Source: JAAYCI01 sp964367945 (GTDB lineage: Bacteria; Bacillota; Clostridia; Oscillospirales; Ruminococcaceae). Taken from it: a DNA stretch of 38,529 nt. The stretch is from the NCBI GenBank assembly GCA_964367945.1, contig CAYIZZ010000007.1, positions 1 through 38,529 of the forward strand. The letters are read 5' to 3'. Under the pieces are notes generated by a model. That model was not told the DNA's origin, made no database searches, and saw only the letters and a program-made list of their open reading frames with translations. Positions 17,001-24,633 of this stretch are shown here, piece by piece (the first letter of the stretch is position 1; every line of letters begins with the position of its first letter). The translations under genes and the position numbers were made by a program.

Positions 17001-17849
17001 TTATACTTTATCCATATACAAACGGATAATGTCAAGATACTCTTCGGGATAAAAACCTATTTCGCCACTAAACCGTGTCAAAGCAATAAGTCCGCCATCA
17101 ATTTCAGGGATACTTGCCAGCATCTCAGCGTTATCGGTTTTTAGACCACCACCGTATACTACATCAAGGCCACCGGTGCGTTCTTTTACGAATCTTGCTA
17201 TTTTCTCAATATAAGGTTTATCGGCAGGGGTTTTTCCGGGACCGATGCTCCACACAGGCTCGTATGCAATTACCACACGGCTTTTGTCTACACCGTCAAG
17301 GCCAATATCAAGCTGCAAGCCTAAAACGTCTTGCCAAGTGTCTAGCTCTTCACTTTTTTCACCAATGCAATATAGCACGGAAAGTCCGGCAGCTTGCGCC
17401 ATTTTGATTTCTTCGTTTAATATTTTACCAACAACAGTGGCGGCTTCTTTACCGCTCACTCCTGCCATTTCTAAAATGCCCATTTTATCGTTGCGTTCTT
17501 CACAATGACCTATTAGTGTGCTCTGACAACCCATTTGTGACACGGCATTTGCAGTGCGATTGGTGGTGAAGGCGCCAAAGTTTCCGCCTACAGCAGTATC
17601 AGCGCGAAAAACACCTTGGCTACCTATCTGCACAGGGCTGTCGCTTGTAAGGGCACTAGTTGCGTTTAGCAAATGTGCCTCGGGTAGATACATAACAAAC
17701 TCAACGGCATCTTTTGAGTAAGATTTCAAAGCGTCTTGAGTTTTTTCTACAATGGTTTTGCTCCAATCGACCATGGGCGCTAATCTGTTTACGCCACCTT
17801 TTTCGGGGGATATGTCAAAACGCTTCAGGTTCAAAAAAATGTGCTTCAT
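17001..17849 (-). CDS. Triose-phosphate isomerase, divergent form
   Basis: The protein has the full catalytic set of triose-phosphate isomerase: Lys9 in LNLKR, His115 in IGHCEER (usually GHSERR) and Glu197 in AYEPVWSIGPGK, where loop 6 closes over the substrate. VYGGGLKTDNAE is the phosphate-binding segment. It is 282 residues, about 30 longer than usual, and key motifs vary (NLK for NWK, HCEER for HSERR, SIGPG for AIGTG). Simple glycolytic activity is plausible given pgi nearby, but a related isomerase acting on another sugar phosphate is equally possible, since divergent paralogues occur in sugar-utilisation operons. It has its own promoter, an AAGGAG site nine bases from the ATG, and is probably cotranscribed with the LarA-family gene. 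Confidence 0.88.
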   Translation of the reverse strand: MKHIFLNLKRFDISPEKGGVNRLAPMVDWSKTIVEKTQDALKSYSKDAVEFVMYLPEAHLLNATSALTSDSPVQIGSQGVFRADTAVGGNFGAFTTNRTANAVSQMGCQSTLIGHCEERNDKMGILEMAGVSGKEAATVVGKILNEEIKMAQAAGLSVLYCIGEKSEELDTWQDVLGLQLDIGLDGVDKSRVVIAYEPVWSIGPGKTPADKPYIEKIARFVKERTGGLDVVYGGGLKTDNAEMLASIPEIDGGLIALTRFSGEIGFYPEEYLDIIRLYMDKV

Positions 17850-17899
17850 TAGTCAATACTCCTTGTTATGTAGTGATATAAAATCTGCAAATCTATATA

Positions 17900-17929
17900 A
17901 GTATAATACTATATATATTGACTTGTCAA
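17900..17929 (-). promoter_or_regulatory. Predicted sigma-A promoter for the tpi-larA pair
   Basis: On the minus strand TTGACA (17924-17929) is followed after 18 bases by TATACT (17900-17905). The -10 region overlaps the perfect dyad AGTATAATACT, which might be an operator, though this is only inferred from symmetry. Confidence 0.65.
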
Positions 17930-18191
17930 AATGTATAGGCGAAATTTAAGCCGAGACAGACGGGTGATAAAAAGCTTGGTGAGCAATATTTTAGCAAAAT
18001 TAAATAGTATTTTTGAAAAAAATTTTATAGTAAATATAAAAAAATATAATAAAAAATGTAGATTAAAACTTTAAAATATGATAAATTTAAAATAAAAATG
18101 GGTATATAGGTGTTTATGTAACTGTTTTAACGATCTCGTTTTTGAGAATACAGGAAATATGATTCGAATTTCAAAAACACGGAGAATCTAA
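17930..18191 (+). other. AT-rich upstream region of the EAL gene
   Basis: About 260 bases between the tpi promoter and the EAL gene contain no coding frame or RNA structure I recognise. A TTGAAA (18013-18018) and TATAAA (18035-18040) separated by 16 bases could be a promoter, but the region is so AT-rich that this match may be chance. No c-di-GMP riboswitch core was seen. A GGAG precedes the EAL start. Confidence 0.4.
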
Positions 18192-20414
18192 ATGCATAAC
18201 AAAACCACGAAAAGAAGAAAAAAATTATTGGTTGGGCTAACAGTAGCATTTATGATGTTACTGCTGGCTTTGTTTTTTTTCAATGTAACAATGGATAATT
18301 TGCTGGAAAATGCTATAAAAGATAATTTGACAACAAAAGCAGAGCAAGAACAACAAGAAATAAACAAAGATTTTTCAAGTGCTACAAATAGAATTTTGGG
18401 TATTGCAAATTCGATTTCATTTTATGGGTATGATGAAGATAATCTTTTTGAGTATTTAAAATCACACCTGGATATAAGTATGTTTGATGATTTACATTTT
18501 GTTGACTTGCAAGGAAACAGTGTATCTGCTACAGATACATACAAAGATTTTACAAACGCACAGTATGTGGAAGAAGCAAAAAATAATGTGTATACGACAT
18601 CTGATATGTATGTTTCGGAAAAAACAGGCCAAGACACTATAAACATTGCAGCTTCTGTTTCTGTCGACGGTGAGGAAGTAGGGGTTTTAATTGGCGAGTA
18701 TTCGCTAAAGAGTGTGGAAGATGTTTTAGTTGAATCAATGGTGGATGAATGGTATGTATTAATTTGTGATAATACCGGCGCAGAAGTGTTCAGCACCACA
18801 GAAGATTATATTCCGTTTGAAGAATTGGCAGAGGCTGAAATTTTGGACGGTGAATCGATAAAACAAATCACATCAGATCTTATGGACAAGGGTGCAGGTG
18901 TGGTGCACTTTGCGCTAGACGGTGTGGAAGTTATAGGTGTATATGCACCTATTGACATTAATGATTGGAGCATTGTGCTGATAGCGGATAAAGATGATGT
19001 GTTGCTGGAAGCTAGGGTGATGATTAACAGTATTTCTGTTATCAGTGTTGGTGTGTTTATAATGTTAGTCATCATTTTGATCTTCACAGGGCGCTCTAAA
19101 ATGAAAAGCATAAAAGAAATGGAAAAAATTGCATATTACGATGAGTTGACCGGTGCTCCGAATGTGCTGAAGTTTAGAAAAGATATAAAAGATATACTGG
19201 CAAAAAAACCAAACGATGAATTTGCTACAGTAAAAATAGATGTGGAAAATTTCAAGGCTATAAATGAGTTATTTAGTTTTGATGTGGGAAATAAAGTTAT
19301 CTGTGCGTTTGAAACAACGGCTGCTTCGGTGGATGAAGATGACTTTGTGTATTGTCGCAGTGGAATAGATGCATTTATGTTTTTTGGTAGAAAAGAGTTT
19401 TTAGGTCGTCTTGAAGAACTTACTGCACATTATGAAAATTATTTCAAAGAAGCTGTACCGGAAATTAAAAATCATCGTATATCGTTTAGATATGGACGAT
19501 ATTTCCTAGAGCCCGGTGAAAACGATGTAAATGAGATTATAAACAAGACAAATATGGCGCACAGTATTGCAAAAGTAAAGCATGCTAGTGGCATTTGGGA
19601 TTACGATGAAGAGTATAAAAAACAACTGGTAAAACAAGCTGAAATTACAGACAAGATGAATAAGGCACTGGAAAATAGAGAGTTTGTGCCGTATATGCAG
19701 CCTAAAATCAGCCTACAAAATAGCAACTGTGTGGTGGGTGCCGAGGCTCTGGTCAGATGGATTCAGAGTGACGGAAGTATGGTATATCCCAATGAGTTTA
19801 TTCCGTTGTTTGAGGCAAATGGGTTTATTGTAGAAATTGATAGATATATCCTTAAGTGTGTTTGTGAAACAGTGAGGGATTGGATTGATAAAGGATATGA
19901 ATGCCCGCCAATTTCAGTGAACTTTTCACGTAGACATTTAGATAATCCGTGTTTTGTAAAAGAAGTGATGGATATTGTGGATAGTTACAAAATCGATCAT
20001 AAATATATTGAAATAGAGCTGACGGAAACAGTAGTATTAGACAAGGAAAATGTACTGGAAAATGCACTAAATTCATTTAGTGATGAAGGGTTTTCGGTAG
20101 CTATTGACGATTTTGGCTCAGGATATTCTTCGCTTGGACTTTTGAAGAATTTTAAAGTAGATACATTGAAATTGGACAGGAGCTTTCTTGTGAACAATCG
20201 CGAGGAAGAACGGGCAGAGTGTGTGATTGATGGCATTATAAAGCTGGCACATAGCCTCAGCATGAATATTGTGGCAGAGGGCGTGGAAGAAGAAGACCAA
20301 GTGAATTTCCTTCGCAAAGTCAATTGTGAATCAGCACAAGGGTATTTTTATGCCAAGCCGATGACAACAGAAGACTTTGAAACAATATATTTTCTGGTGG
20401 ATGTTGATGAATAA
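18192..20414 (+). CDS. Membrane sensor protein with degenerate GGDEF and intact EAL domain (c-di-GMP phosphodiesterase)
   Basis: This 740-residue protein has a membrane span at about residues 13-35, an external sensor region of some 240 residues (Cache-like by its position and alternating pattern), a second span at about 278-302, then GGDEF and EAL domains. The GGDEF motif reads SGIDAF (about residue 390), so cyclase activity is unlikely. The EAL domain keeps the metal and catalytic set: EAL in GAEALVRW, NFS, ELTET, DDFGSGYSSLG, LKLDRSF, VAEGVEEE and the late Gln in AQGYFYAKP. It is therefore predicted to degrade c-di-GMP in response to an outside signal. It faces the same way as the hydrogenase-GGDEF gene 295 bases downstream, but a terminator and a new promoter separate them. 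Confidence 0.92.
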   Translation: MHNKTTKRRKKLLVGLTVAFMMLLLALFFFNVTMDNLLENAIKDNLTTKAEQEQQEINKDFSSATNRILGIANSISFYGYDEDNLFEYLKSHLDISMFDDLHFVDLQGNSVSATDTYKDFTNAQYVEEAKNNVYTTSDMYVSEKTGQDTINIAASVSVDGEEVGVLIGEYSLKSVEDVLVESMVDEWYVLICDNTGAEVFSTTEDYIPFEELAEAEILDGESIKQITSDLMDKGAGVVHFALDGVEVIGVYAPIDINDWSIVLIADKDDVLLEARVMINSISVISVGVFIMLVIILIFTGRSKMKSIKEMEKIAYYDELTGAPNVLKFRKDIKDILAKKPNDEFATVKIDVENFKAINELFSFDVGNKVICAFETTAASVDEDDFVYCRSGIDAFMFFGRKEFLGRLEELTAHYENYFKEAVPEIKNHRISFRYGRYFLEPGENDVNEIINKTNMAHSIAKVKHASGIWDYDEEYKKQLVKQAEITDKMNKALENREFVPYMQPKISLQNSNCVVGAEALVRWIQSDGSMVYPNEFIPLFEANGFIVEIDRYILKCVCETVRDWIDKGYECPPISVNFSRRHLDNPCFVKEVMDIVDSYKIDHKYIEIELTETVVLDKENVLENALNSFSDEGFSVAIDDFGSGYSSLGLLKNFKVDTLKLDRSFLVNNREEERAECVIDGIIKLAHSLSMNIVAEGVEEEDQVNFLRKVNCESAQGYFYAKPMTTEDFETIYFLVDVDE

Positions 20415-20424
20415 AGAATAGCTG

Positions 20425-20459
20425 AAAATAACAGGCTCATATGCTGAGTCTGTTATTTT
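20425..20459 (+). terminator. Intrinsic terminator after the EAL gene
   Basis: The 15-base arms 20425-20439 and 20445-20459 (AAAATAACAGGCTCA / TGAGTCTGTTATTTT) pair with a single G-T wobble around a five-base loop and end in T-rich sequence. It lies ten bases beyond the EAL stop codon. Confidence 0.8.
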
Positions 20460-20536
20460 ATTATATGATTTTAAAAGCTCGGCATACAAAAATATTTTGA
20501 TGATATACAATAGCTACAATAAAATACAAAATATGA

Positions 20537-20565
20537 TTGTGTTTTAGTGTGCGATTTGATATAAT
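20537..20565 (+). promoter_or_regulatory. Predicted promoter for the hydrogenase-GGDEF gene
   Basis: TTGTGT (20537-20542) and a perfect TATAAT (20560-20565) lie 17 bases apart, with an extended -10 TGA just before TATAAT. The leader to the start codon would be about 140 bases and shows no riboswitch I recognise. Confidence 0.6.
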
Positions 20566-20709
20566 TAGACTAATTTTACCTAATTAACAAGTGATATTTC
20601 AGATGATAAGTTGTAGTAAAGATTATTGAAAAGCTAAACATATAAAAGCGGAGTATATATGAAGGGTGTTTTTTTGAGTGGCAAATAAGTTGAAAGGAGG
20701 ATGATATGC

Positions 20710-22458
20710 ATGGGAAATAACAAACTTAATTTTGTTTATACTGAAGAAAGTGAATGCAAAGGATGCAATAAATGTGTGTTCAAATGTCCTACAAAGGCAA
20801 ATAAAGCCGTGTGGACAGAAGAAGAAAATAAAATACTTATTCGGAATGGACGTTGCATTTCTTGCAGTGAATGCATTGCTATTTGTGATCATAGTGCAAG
20901 AGATTACATAGATGACACAGAAATGTTTTTTGAAGATTTGAAAAATGGCGTGTCTATTTCAATGGTAGTGGCTCCTGCTGCTGCGACAAATTTTGAAGAC
21001 CTTGAAAATATTATAGGTTTTTTGAAGCATATGGGTGTAAATTTAATATACGATGTATCTTACGGTGCGAATATTTGCACATGGGGATATATAAGGGCAA
21101 TCGCCGAAAACAAGCTGAAAACATTAATTGCACAACCATGTCCGGTAGTGGTGAGCTATGTGGAAAAATATCATTCTTCGTTGATAGAGTATTTATCACC
21201 GGTACATAGTCCGGTGGCGTGTGCGGCTATATACTTGAAAAAGTATAAGAATGTGAAAGATAAAATTGCATTTTTATCACCGTGCATTGGCAAAAAACGA
21301 GAGTGTATAGATCCAAATACAGATGACAGTATTAATTATAATGTCACATTTTCAAAGTTTGTAAAGTATATAAAAGAGCATAATATTGACCTTGATAATT
21401 ATCCTAAAACAGAATTTGATAGCACTGACATGTTGCTTGGTTTTGCCTTTCCAAGGCCGGGTGGACTTAGTGAAAACGTGAGAATGTATTTAGGCGATGA
21501 TGTTTGGATAAAGCAAATAGAAGGTATTTTTGTAATTGAAGATTACTTTAAGCAGTATGAAGATGATTTAAAAAACGAGAGGCCTGTACCGCTTATTGTA
21601 GATGCGCTGAATTGTGAGCATGGGTGCAACATTGGAACCGGAACCGACAAAGATGCAAGATATAACGACATTGATTTCAAGATAAACCAAAAGAAGCAAC
21701 GAGTGAATAAAAGTGATGTAGAAAAATATGTCAAAATATTTGATGAAACGCTGGAAATCAAAGATTTTATGCGTGAATACTCTGATAAAAGTGTAGAATA
21801 TAAAACTTTGACTGATGTTGAACTTGAAAATATTTATGTAGAGCTTGGAAAGCTGACGGAAAAAGATAGAAATATTAACTGCTTTTCATGTGGATATGGA
21901 ACATGTGAACGCTTTGTAATCGCAATTGCAAACGGGAACAATCATAAAAATAATTGCAGGCAGTATCTTTTAGATAAGTTTAAGTCTAAGGGATTTATTG
22001 ACGATCTTACCGGCTTGAAAAACAGAAATAGTTTTGAAGTTGAGATAGAGCAATGCAAAAAGTCGGAAGATAAGAGTGTGGGCGTTGTGTTTGTGGATAT
22101 CAATGGGCTGAAGATAGCCAATGATACATATGGGCACAAACGTGGAGATGCGATGATTACAACATGTTCGGATATAATGAAGCATGTGTTTCCGGGGAAG
22201 GTTTTTCGTGTGGGCGGAGATGAGTTTGTGGTCATTGATATGGAAGTTTCAAAAGAGTCACTTGAAAGAAAGATGAGAGAGCTGCGAAAAACATTTGAAA
22301 ATAATAATACAATTCATGTGTCTATCGGTGAAACATGGAGTAGTAATGCATACGATATCCAAGACTTAATAGCCGAAGCAGACCAAAAAATGTACGAAGA
22401 TAAAAAACAATATTATGAAACAAATAAACATTTATGCGCTCGAGAATCACTGACGTGA
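20710..22458 (+). CDS. Sensory-type [FeFe]-hydrogenase module fused to a GGDEF diguanylate cyclase
   Basis: The 582-residue cytoplasmic protein joins four parts. Residues 16-60 hold two ferredoxin-like [4Fe-4S] sites (C16xxC19xxC22xxxC26 and C49xxC52xxC55xxxC59). Residues 80-310 are a hydrogenase large-subunit domain in which all four H-cluster cysteines are present: C144 in QPCP, C192 in LSPCIGK, and C302 and C306 in LNCEHGC. Residues 391-416 form a CxxCG-x3-C...C iron-sulfur domain (C391, C394, C399, C416). Residues 428-582 are a GGDEF domain with intact VGGDEF (502-506), DDLTGLKNR and no RxxD inhibition site. The proton-transfer cysteine of catalytic hydrogenases is replaced by Pro143, consistent with a sensory (group C, HydS-like) role. 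I infer H2- or redox-controlled c-di-GMP synthesis. Start 20710 is nine bases after AAAGGAGG; ATG 20701 touches it. Confidence 0.9.
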   Translation: MGNNKLNFVYTEESECKGCNKCVFKCPTKANKAVWTEEENKILIRNGRCISCSECIAICDHSARDYIDDTEMFFEDLKNGVSISMVVAPAAATNFEDLENIIGFLKHMGVNLIYDVSYGANICTWGYIRAIAENKLKTLIAQPCPVVVSYVEKYHSSLIEYLSPVHSPVACAAIYLKKYKNVKDKIAFLSPCIGKKRECIDPNTDDSINYNVTFSKFVKYIKEHNIDLDNYPKTEFDSTDMLLGFAFPRPGGLSENVRMYLGDDVWIKQIEGIFVIEDYFKQYEDDLKNERPVPLIVDALNCEHGCNIGTGTDKDARYNDIDFKINQKKQRVNKSDVEKYVKIFDETLEIKDFMREYSDKSVEYKTLTDVELENIYVELGKLTEKDRNINCFSCGYGTCERFVIAIANGNNHKNNCRQYLLDKFKSKGFIDDLTGLKNRNSFEVEIEQCKKSEDKSVGVVFVDINGLKIANDTYGHKRGDAMITTCSDIMKHVFPGKVFRVGGDEFVVIDMEVSKESLERKMRELRKTFENNNTIHVSIGETWSSNAYDIQDLIAEADQKMYEDKKQYYETNKHLCARESLT

Positions 22459-22491
22459 TATAGAGAAGAACTTATATAGTTATATAAAATG

Positions 22492-22520
22492 TTGACTTTT
22501 TCAAGAATATATGATTTAAT
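22492..22520 (+). promoter_or_regulatory. Predicted promoter of the aromatic amino acid operon
   Basis: TTGACT (22492-22497) and TTTAAT (22515-22520) are separated by 17 bases, with TGA as an extended -10 element. The expected transcript start near 22527 falls inside a hairpin (22523-22547) and is about 50 bases ahead of the leader peptide start. Confidence 0.7.
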
Positions 22521-22578
22521 AGTAGCGGTTGGTAAAATCAGCCGCTAGATATTTTGTATTCAAAAAGGGATATTTATA

Positions 22579-22680
22579 ATGAAAACTGTTGCAAACAACC
22601 GATTTTATTTTTACTTTTACTTTATTAGCTTGTTTAATAAGGTGTTCTTTGGTTTGCAACAACGGATATATGAAAAGTAA
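22579..22680 (+). CDS. Phe/Tyr-rich leader peptide of the aro operon
   Basis: A 33-residue frame with ATG and an AAGGG site nine bases upstream. Codons 9-15 read Phe-Tyr-Phe-Tyr-Phe-Tyr-Phe, and three further Phe codons follow at 19, 23 and 24. This run of alternating Phe and Tyr codons directly ahead of an operon for Phe and Tyr synthesis is what leader-peptide attenuation requires; the best-known analogue is the Phe-rich pheA leader of enteric bacteria. The peptide itself probably has no function after synthesis. The frame ends 18 bases before the terminator stem. Confidence 0.85.
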   Translation: MKTVANNRFYFYFYFISLFNKVFFGLQQRIYEK

Positions 22681-22698
22681 AATACTTTATTGCATATA

Positions 22699-22734
22699 TA
22701 CCCGCGGTTCACAAAGAACCCCGGGTATTTTTTT
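22699..22734 (+). terminator. Attenuator terminator upstream of aroF
   Basis: Arms TACCCGCGGTTC (22699-22710) and GAACCCCGGGTA (22716-22727) pair with one mismatch around ACAAA and are followed by seven T residues (22728-22734). Its place inside the leader, 36 bases before aroF, marks it as a regulated rather than an end-of-operon terminator. Confidence 0.88.
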
Positions 22735-22769
22735 ATATTTAAAACCGGCAAAAAAAGGAGATTAATATT

Positions 22770-23783
22770 ATGGTGATTGTACTGAAAGAAAAAAAAGACG
22801 AAAAACAGATGGATAATTTGCGTCAATGGCTTGAAAGTATGGGTCTCAGCCTTAATGTGGTAGACGGTGAAAGCCGGACTATTATAGGTGTTATAGGTGA
22901 TACATCAGTGGTTGATATTGATGTGATCGATTCGCTTGATATTGTGCAAAGTGTGAAGCGTATCCAAGAACCGTATAAAAAAGCAAACAAAAAATTTCAT
23001 CCTGAGTCGTCTGTAATCACGTTATCTGATGGCACTAAAATAGGTAGCGGGAACTTTGTGGTGATGGCGGGACCTTGCTCGGTGGAGTCACGTGAGCAAA
23101 TTTGCGAGGTGGCAAATTCAGTGAAGGCAAGCGGAGCCAACATACTTCGTGGAGGCGCATTCAAACCCAGAACATCACCATATGCTTTCCAAGGTATGGG
23201 AAGTGAAGGACTTGACCTATTGATGGAAGCAAAAAAAGAAACCGGATTGCCGATTATTTCTGAGCTGATGGATCTCACACAGCTACCTCTTTTTGAAAAT
23301 GTTGATATTATTCAAATTGGCGCACGCAATATGCAAAACTTTACATTGCTAAAAGAACTAGGTAAAGTAGGTAAGCCTATTTTGCTGAAACGTGGCCTTG
23401 CCAATACTTTGGACGAGCTGATGATGAGTGCAGAGTATATCATGGCCGGAGGCAACGATCAACTGATGTTGTGCGAGCGAGGCATTCGTACATTTGAGAC
23501 AGCAGTGCGAAATACGCTAGATTTATCGGCAATTCCCGTGCTGAAAGAAAAAACTCATTTGCCTATTATTATTGATCCAAGCCATGCTACAGGTTATGCA
23601 AAGTTTGTACCAAGCATGTCTTTAGCGGCAGTGGCGGCGGGCGCCGACGGACTGATAATCGAAGTGCACAACAATCCTAAAAAAGCACTTTGTGACGGAC
23701 CGCAGTCTTTGACAATGCAAGAATTTGAAAAATTATCGGGTCAAATTAATGTTTTACGTGAGACAATGAAATCTTTTACTTAG
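22770..23783 (+). CDS. aroF: 3-deoxy-7-phosphoheptulonate (DAHP) synthase, AroF/type I-beta
   Basis: First enzyme of the shikimate pathway: it condenses phosphoenolpyruvate and erythrose 4-phosphate into DAHP in the cytoplasm. Residues 1-70 (VIVLKEKKDEKQMDNL... to about EPYKK) form the ferredoxin-like regulatory domain found in Thermotoga-type enzymes, which mediates Tyr and Phe feedback there. The barrel shows AGPCSVES (metal-ligand Cys), GGAFKPRTSPYAFQG, LLKRG, IDPSHATGY (metal His), IIEVHNNP (metal Glu) and CDGPQSL (metal Asp). Length 337 is standard for the type. An AAAGGAG site precedes the ATG. It is the first structural gene after the attenuator and is followed ten bases later by tyrA. 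Confidence 0.97.
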   Translation: MVIVLKEKKDEKQMDNLRQWLESMGLSLNVVDGESRTIIGVIGDTSVVDIDVIDSLDIVQSVKRIQEPYKKANKKFHPESSVITLSDGTKIGSGNFVVMAGPCSVESREQICEVANSVKASGANILRGGAFKPRTSPYAFQGMGSEGLDLLMEAKKETGLPIISELMDLTQLPLFENVDIIQIGARNMQNFTLLKELGKVGKPILLKRGLANTLDELMMSAEYIMAGGNDQLMLCERGIRTFETAVRNTLDLSAIPVLKEKTHLPIIIDPSHATGYAKFVPSMSLAAVAAGADGLIIEVHNNPKKALCDGPQSLTMQEFEKLSGQINVLRETMKSFT

Positions 23784-23793
23784 GAGAAATAAC

Positions 23794-24630
23794 ATGAAAA
23801 AAGTAATAGGAATTGTGGGTTTGGGCTTGATTGGCGGTTCAATTGCCAAGGCAGTTGCGGAAAAAACAAACCATATAGTGTTGGCGTATGACAAAAATAG
23901 TGGTGTGCTGGCAAAAGCGATAGAGGATGAAGTGGTTAGCCATGAATTGACGGAAGATAACTTGCAGGAGTGCTCTATGGTGGTGGTGTGTTTGTATCCA
24001 CAAGATACTATTGCGTATGTGAAAGAAAACATAAAGCACATGAAAAACGGGACAGTGATTGTAGACTGTGCAGGCGTAAAAAGTTCAATTTGCCGAGAGT
24101 TATCTGTTTTTTGCCAGGAAAACAGATGCTTTTTCGTGGGAGGACATCCCATGGCGGGCATAGAAAAATCAGGTTATGTAGCAGCATCAGAAGATTTGTT
24201 TTGCGGTGCTACCATGATTTTATGTAAAGACGAAAGTACTAATATAGTAGCAATTGCGGCTCTTGAATTGTTTTTTAAAAGTCTGGGGTTTGATAAAATT
24301 GTGCATTCGAATGCCGAAGAACATGATGCTACTATAGCGTTTACATCACAGCTGGCGCATGTGGTGTCGAATGCATATGTGCAAAGTACGTATGCGGAAA
24401 AACAGTCGGATTTTTCCGGTGGTAGCTATCAAGATCTTACAAGAGTAGCATACCTCAACGAAGAAATGTGGGCGCAGCTATTTTTGGAGAATAAACCGTT
24501 TTTGGTTCCTGAAATTCGCAGCTTGGCTGAAAGAATGATGCAGTATGCTGATTTTATTGAAAACAACGACAAAGAAGGCCTAAAAGCGTTGTTGTATAGA
24601 GGAAAGAAAATGAAAGAAAAGGTGGGCTAG
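23794..24630 (+). CDS. tyrA: Prephenate dehydrogenase
   Basis: TyrA oxidatively decarboxylates prephenate to 4-hydroxyphenylpyruvate, the committed step to Tyr. The N-terminal Rossmann domain begins with the dinucleotide motif GLGLIGGSIAKA (residues about 8-19). GGHPMAGIEKSGY carries the catalytic His, and the helical C-terminal dimer domain follows. The protein is 278 residues and has no ACT domain, so direct Tyr inhibition through an added regulatory domain is not expected; control may rest on the attenuator and AroF. A TAGGAGAAAT site lies between aroF and this gene. aroB begins three bases after the stop codon. Confidence 0.96.
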   Translation: MKKVIGIVGLGLIGGSIAKAVAEKTNHIVLAYDKNSGVLAKAIEDEVVSHELTEDNLQECSMVVVCLYPQDTIAYVKENIKHMKNGTVIVDCAGVKSSICRELSVFCQENRCFFVGGHPMAGIEKSGYVAASEDLFCGATMILCKDESTNIVAIAALELFFKSLGFDKIVHSNAEEHDATIAFTSQLAHVVSNAYVQSTYAEKQSDFSGGSYQDLTRVAYLNEEMWAQLFLENKPFLVPEIRSLAERMMQYADFIENNDKEGLKALLYRGKKMKEKVG

Positions 24631-24633
24631 GGC

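Larger units (their letters stand above)
22523..22734 (+). promoter_or_regulatory. Leader-peptide transcription attenuator of the aro operon
   Basis: The 250-base leader between promoter and aroF has the parts of a classical amino acid attenuator. A hairpin comes first (TAGCGGTTG 22523-22531 with CAGCCGCTA 22539-22547), though if transcription starts near 22527 it would be shortened. Next is the Phe/Tyr leader peptide gene. Segment 1 (GTTGCAAAC, 22588-22596) can pair perfectly with segment 2 (GTTTGCAAC, 22652-22660), enclosing the Phe/Tyr codons. Sequence 22663-22672 can pair with 22693-22702, taking up the first bases of the terminator's left arm (22699-22710); an AAGTA/TACTT pair lies inside. 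Ribosome stalling on scarce Phe- or Tyr-tRNA would open 1:2 and favour this antiterminator. The pairings are hand-made predictions, not computed folds. Confidence 0.75.

Noticed and set aside
17930..18191. c-di-GMP riboswitch ahead of the EAL gene
   Set aside because: No GEMM-I or GEMM-II conserved core (such as CACGCACAGGGC-like sequence) was found here or in 20460-20709.
18192..20414. Active diguanylate cyclase in the EAL protein
   Set aside because: The signature reads SGIDAF, missing the Gly-Gly and the acidic residues required for catalysis.
20659..20688. Nine-codon frame (MKGVFLSGK) ahead of the hydrogenase-GGDEF gene
   Set aside because: It has a GCGGAG in front, but it is too short and lacks any codon run or hairpin that would point to attenuation.
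22459..22769. T-box riboswitch upstream of aroF
   Set aside because: I saw no stem I specifier layout and no T-box core sequence; the Phe/Tyr leader peptide explains the region better.
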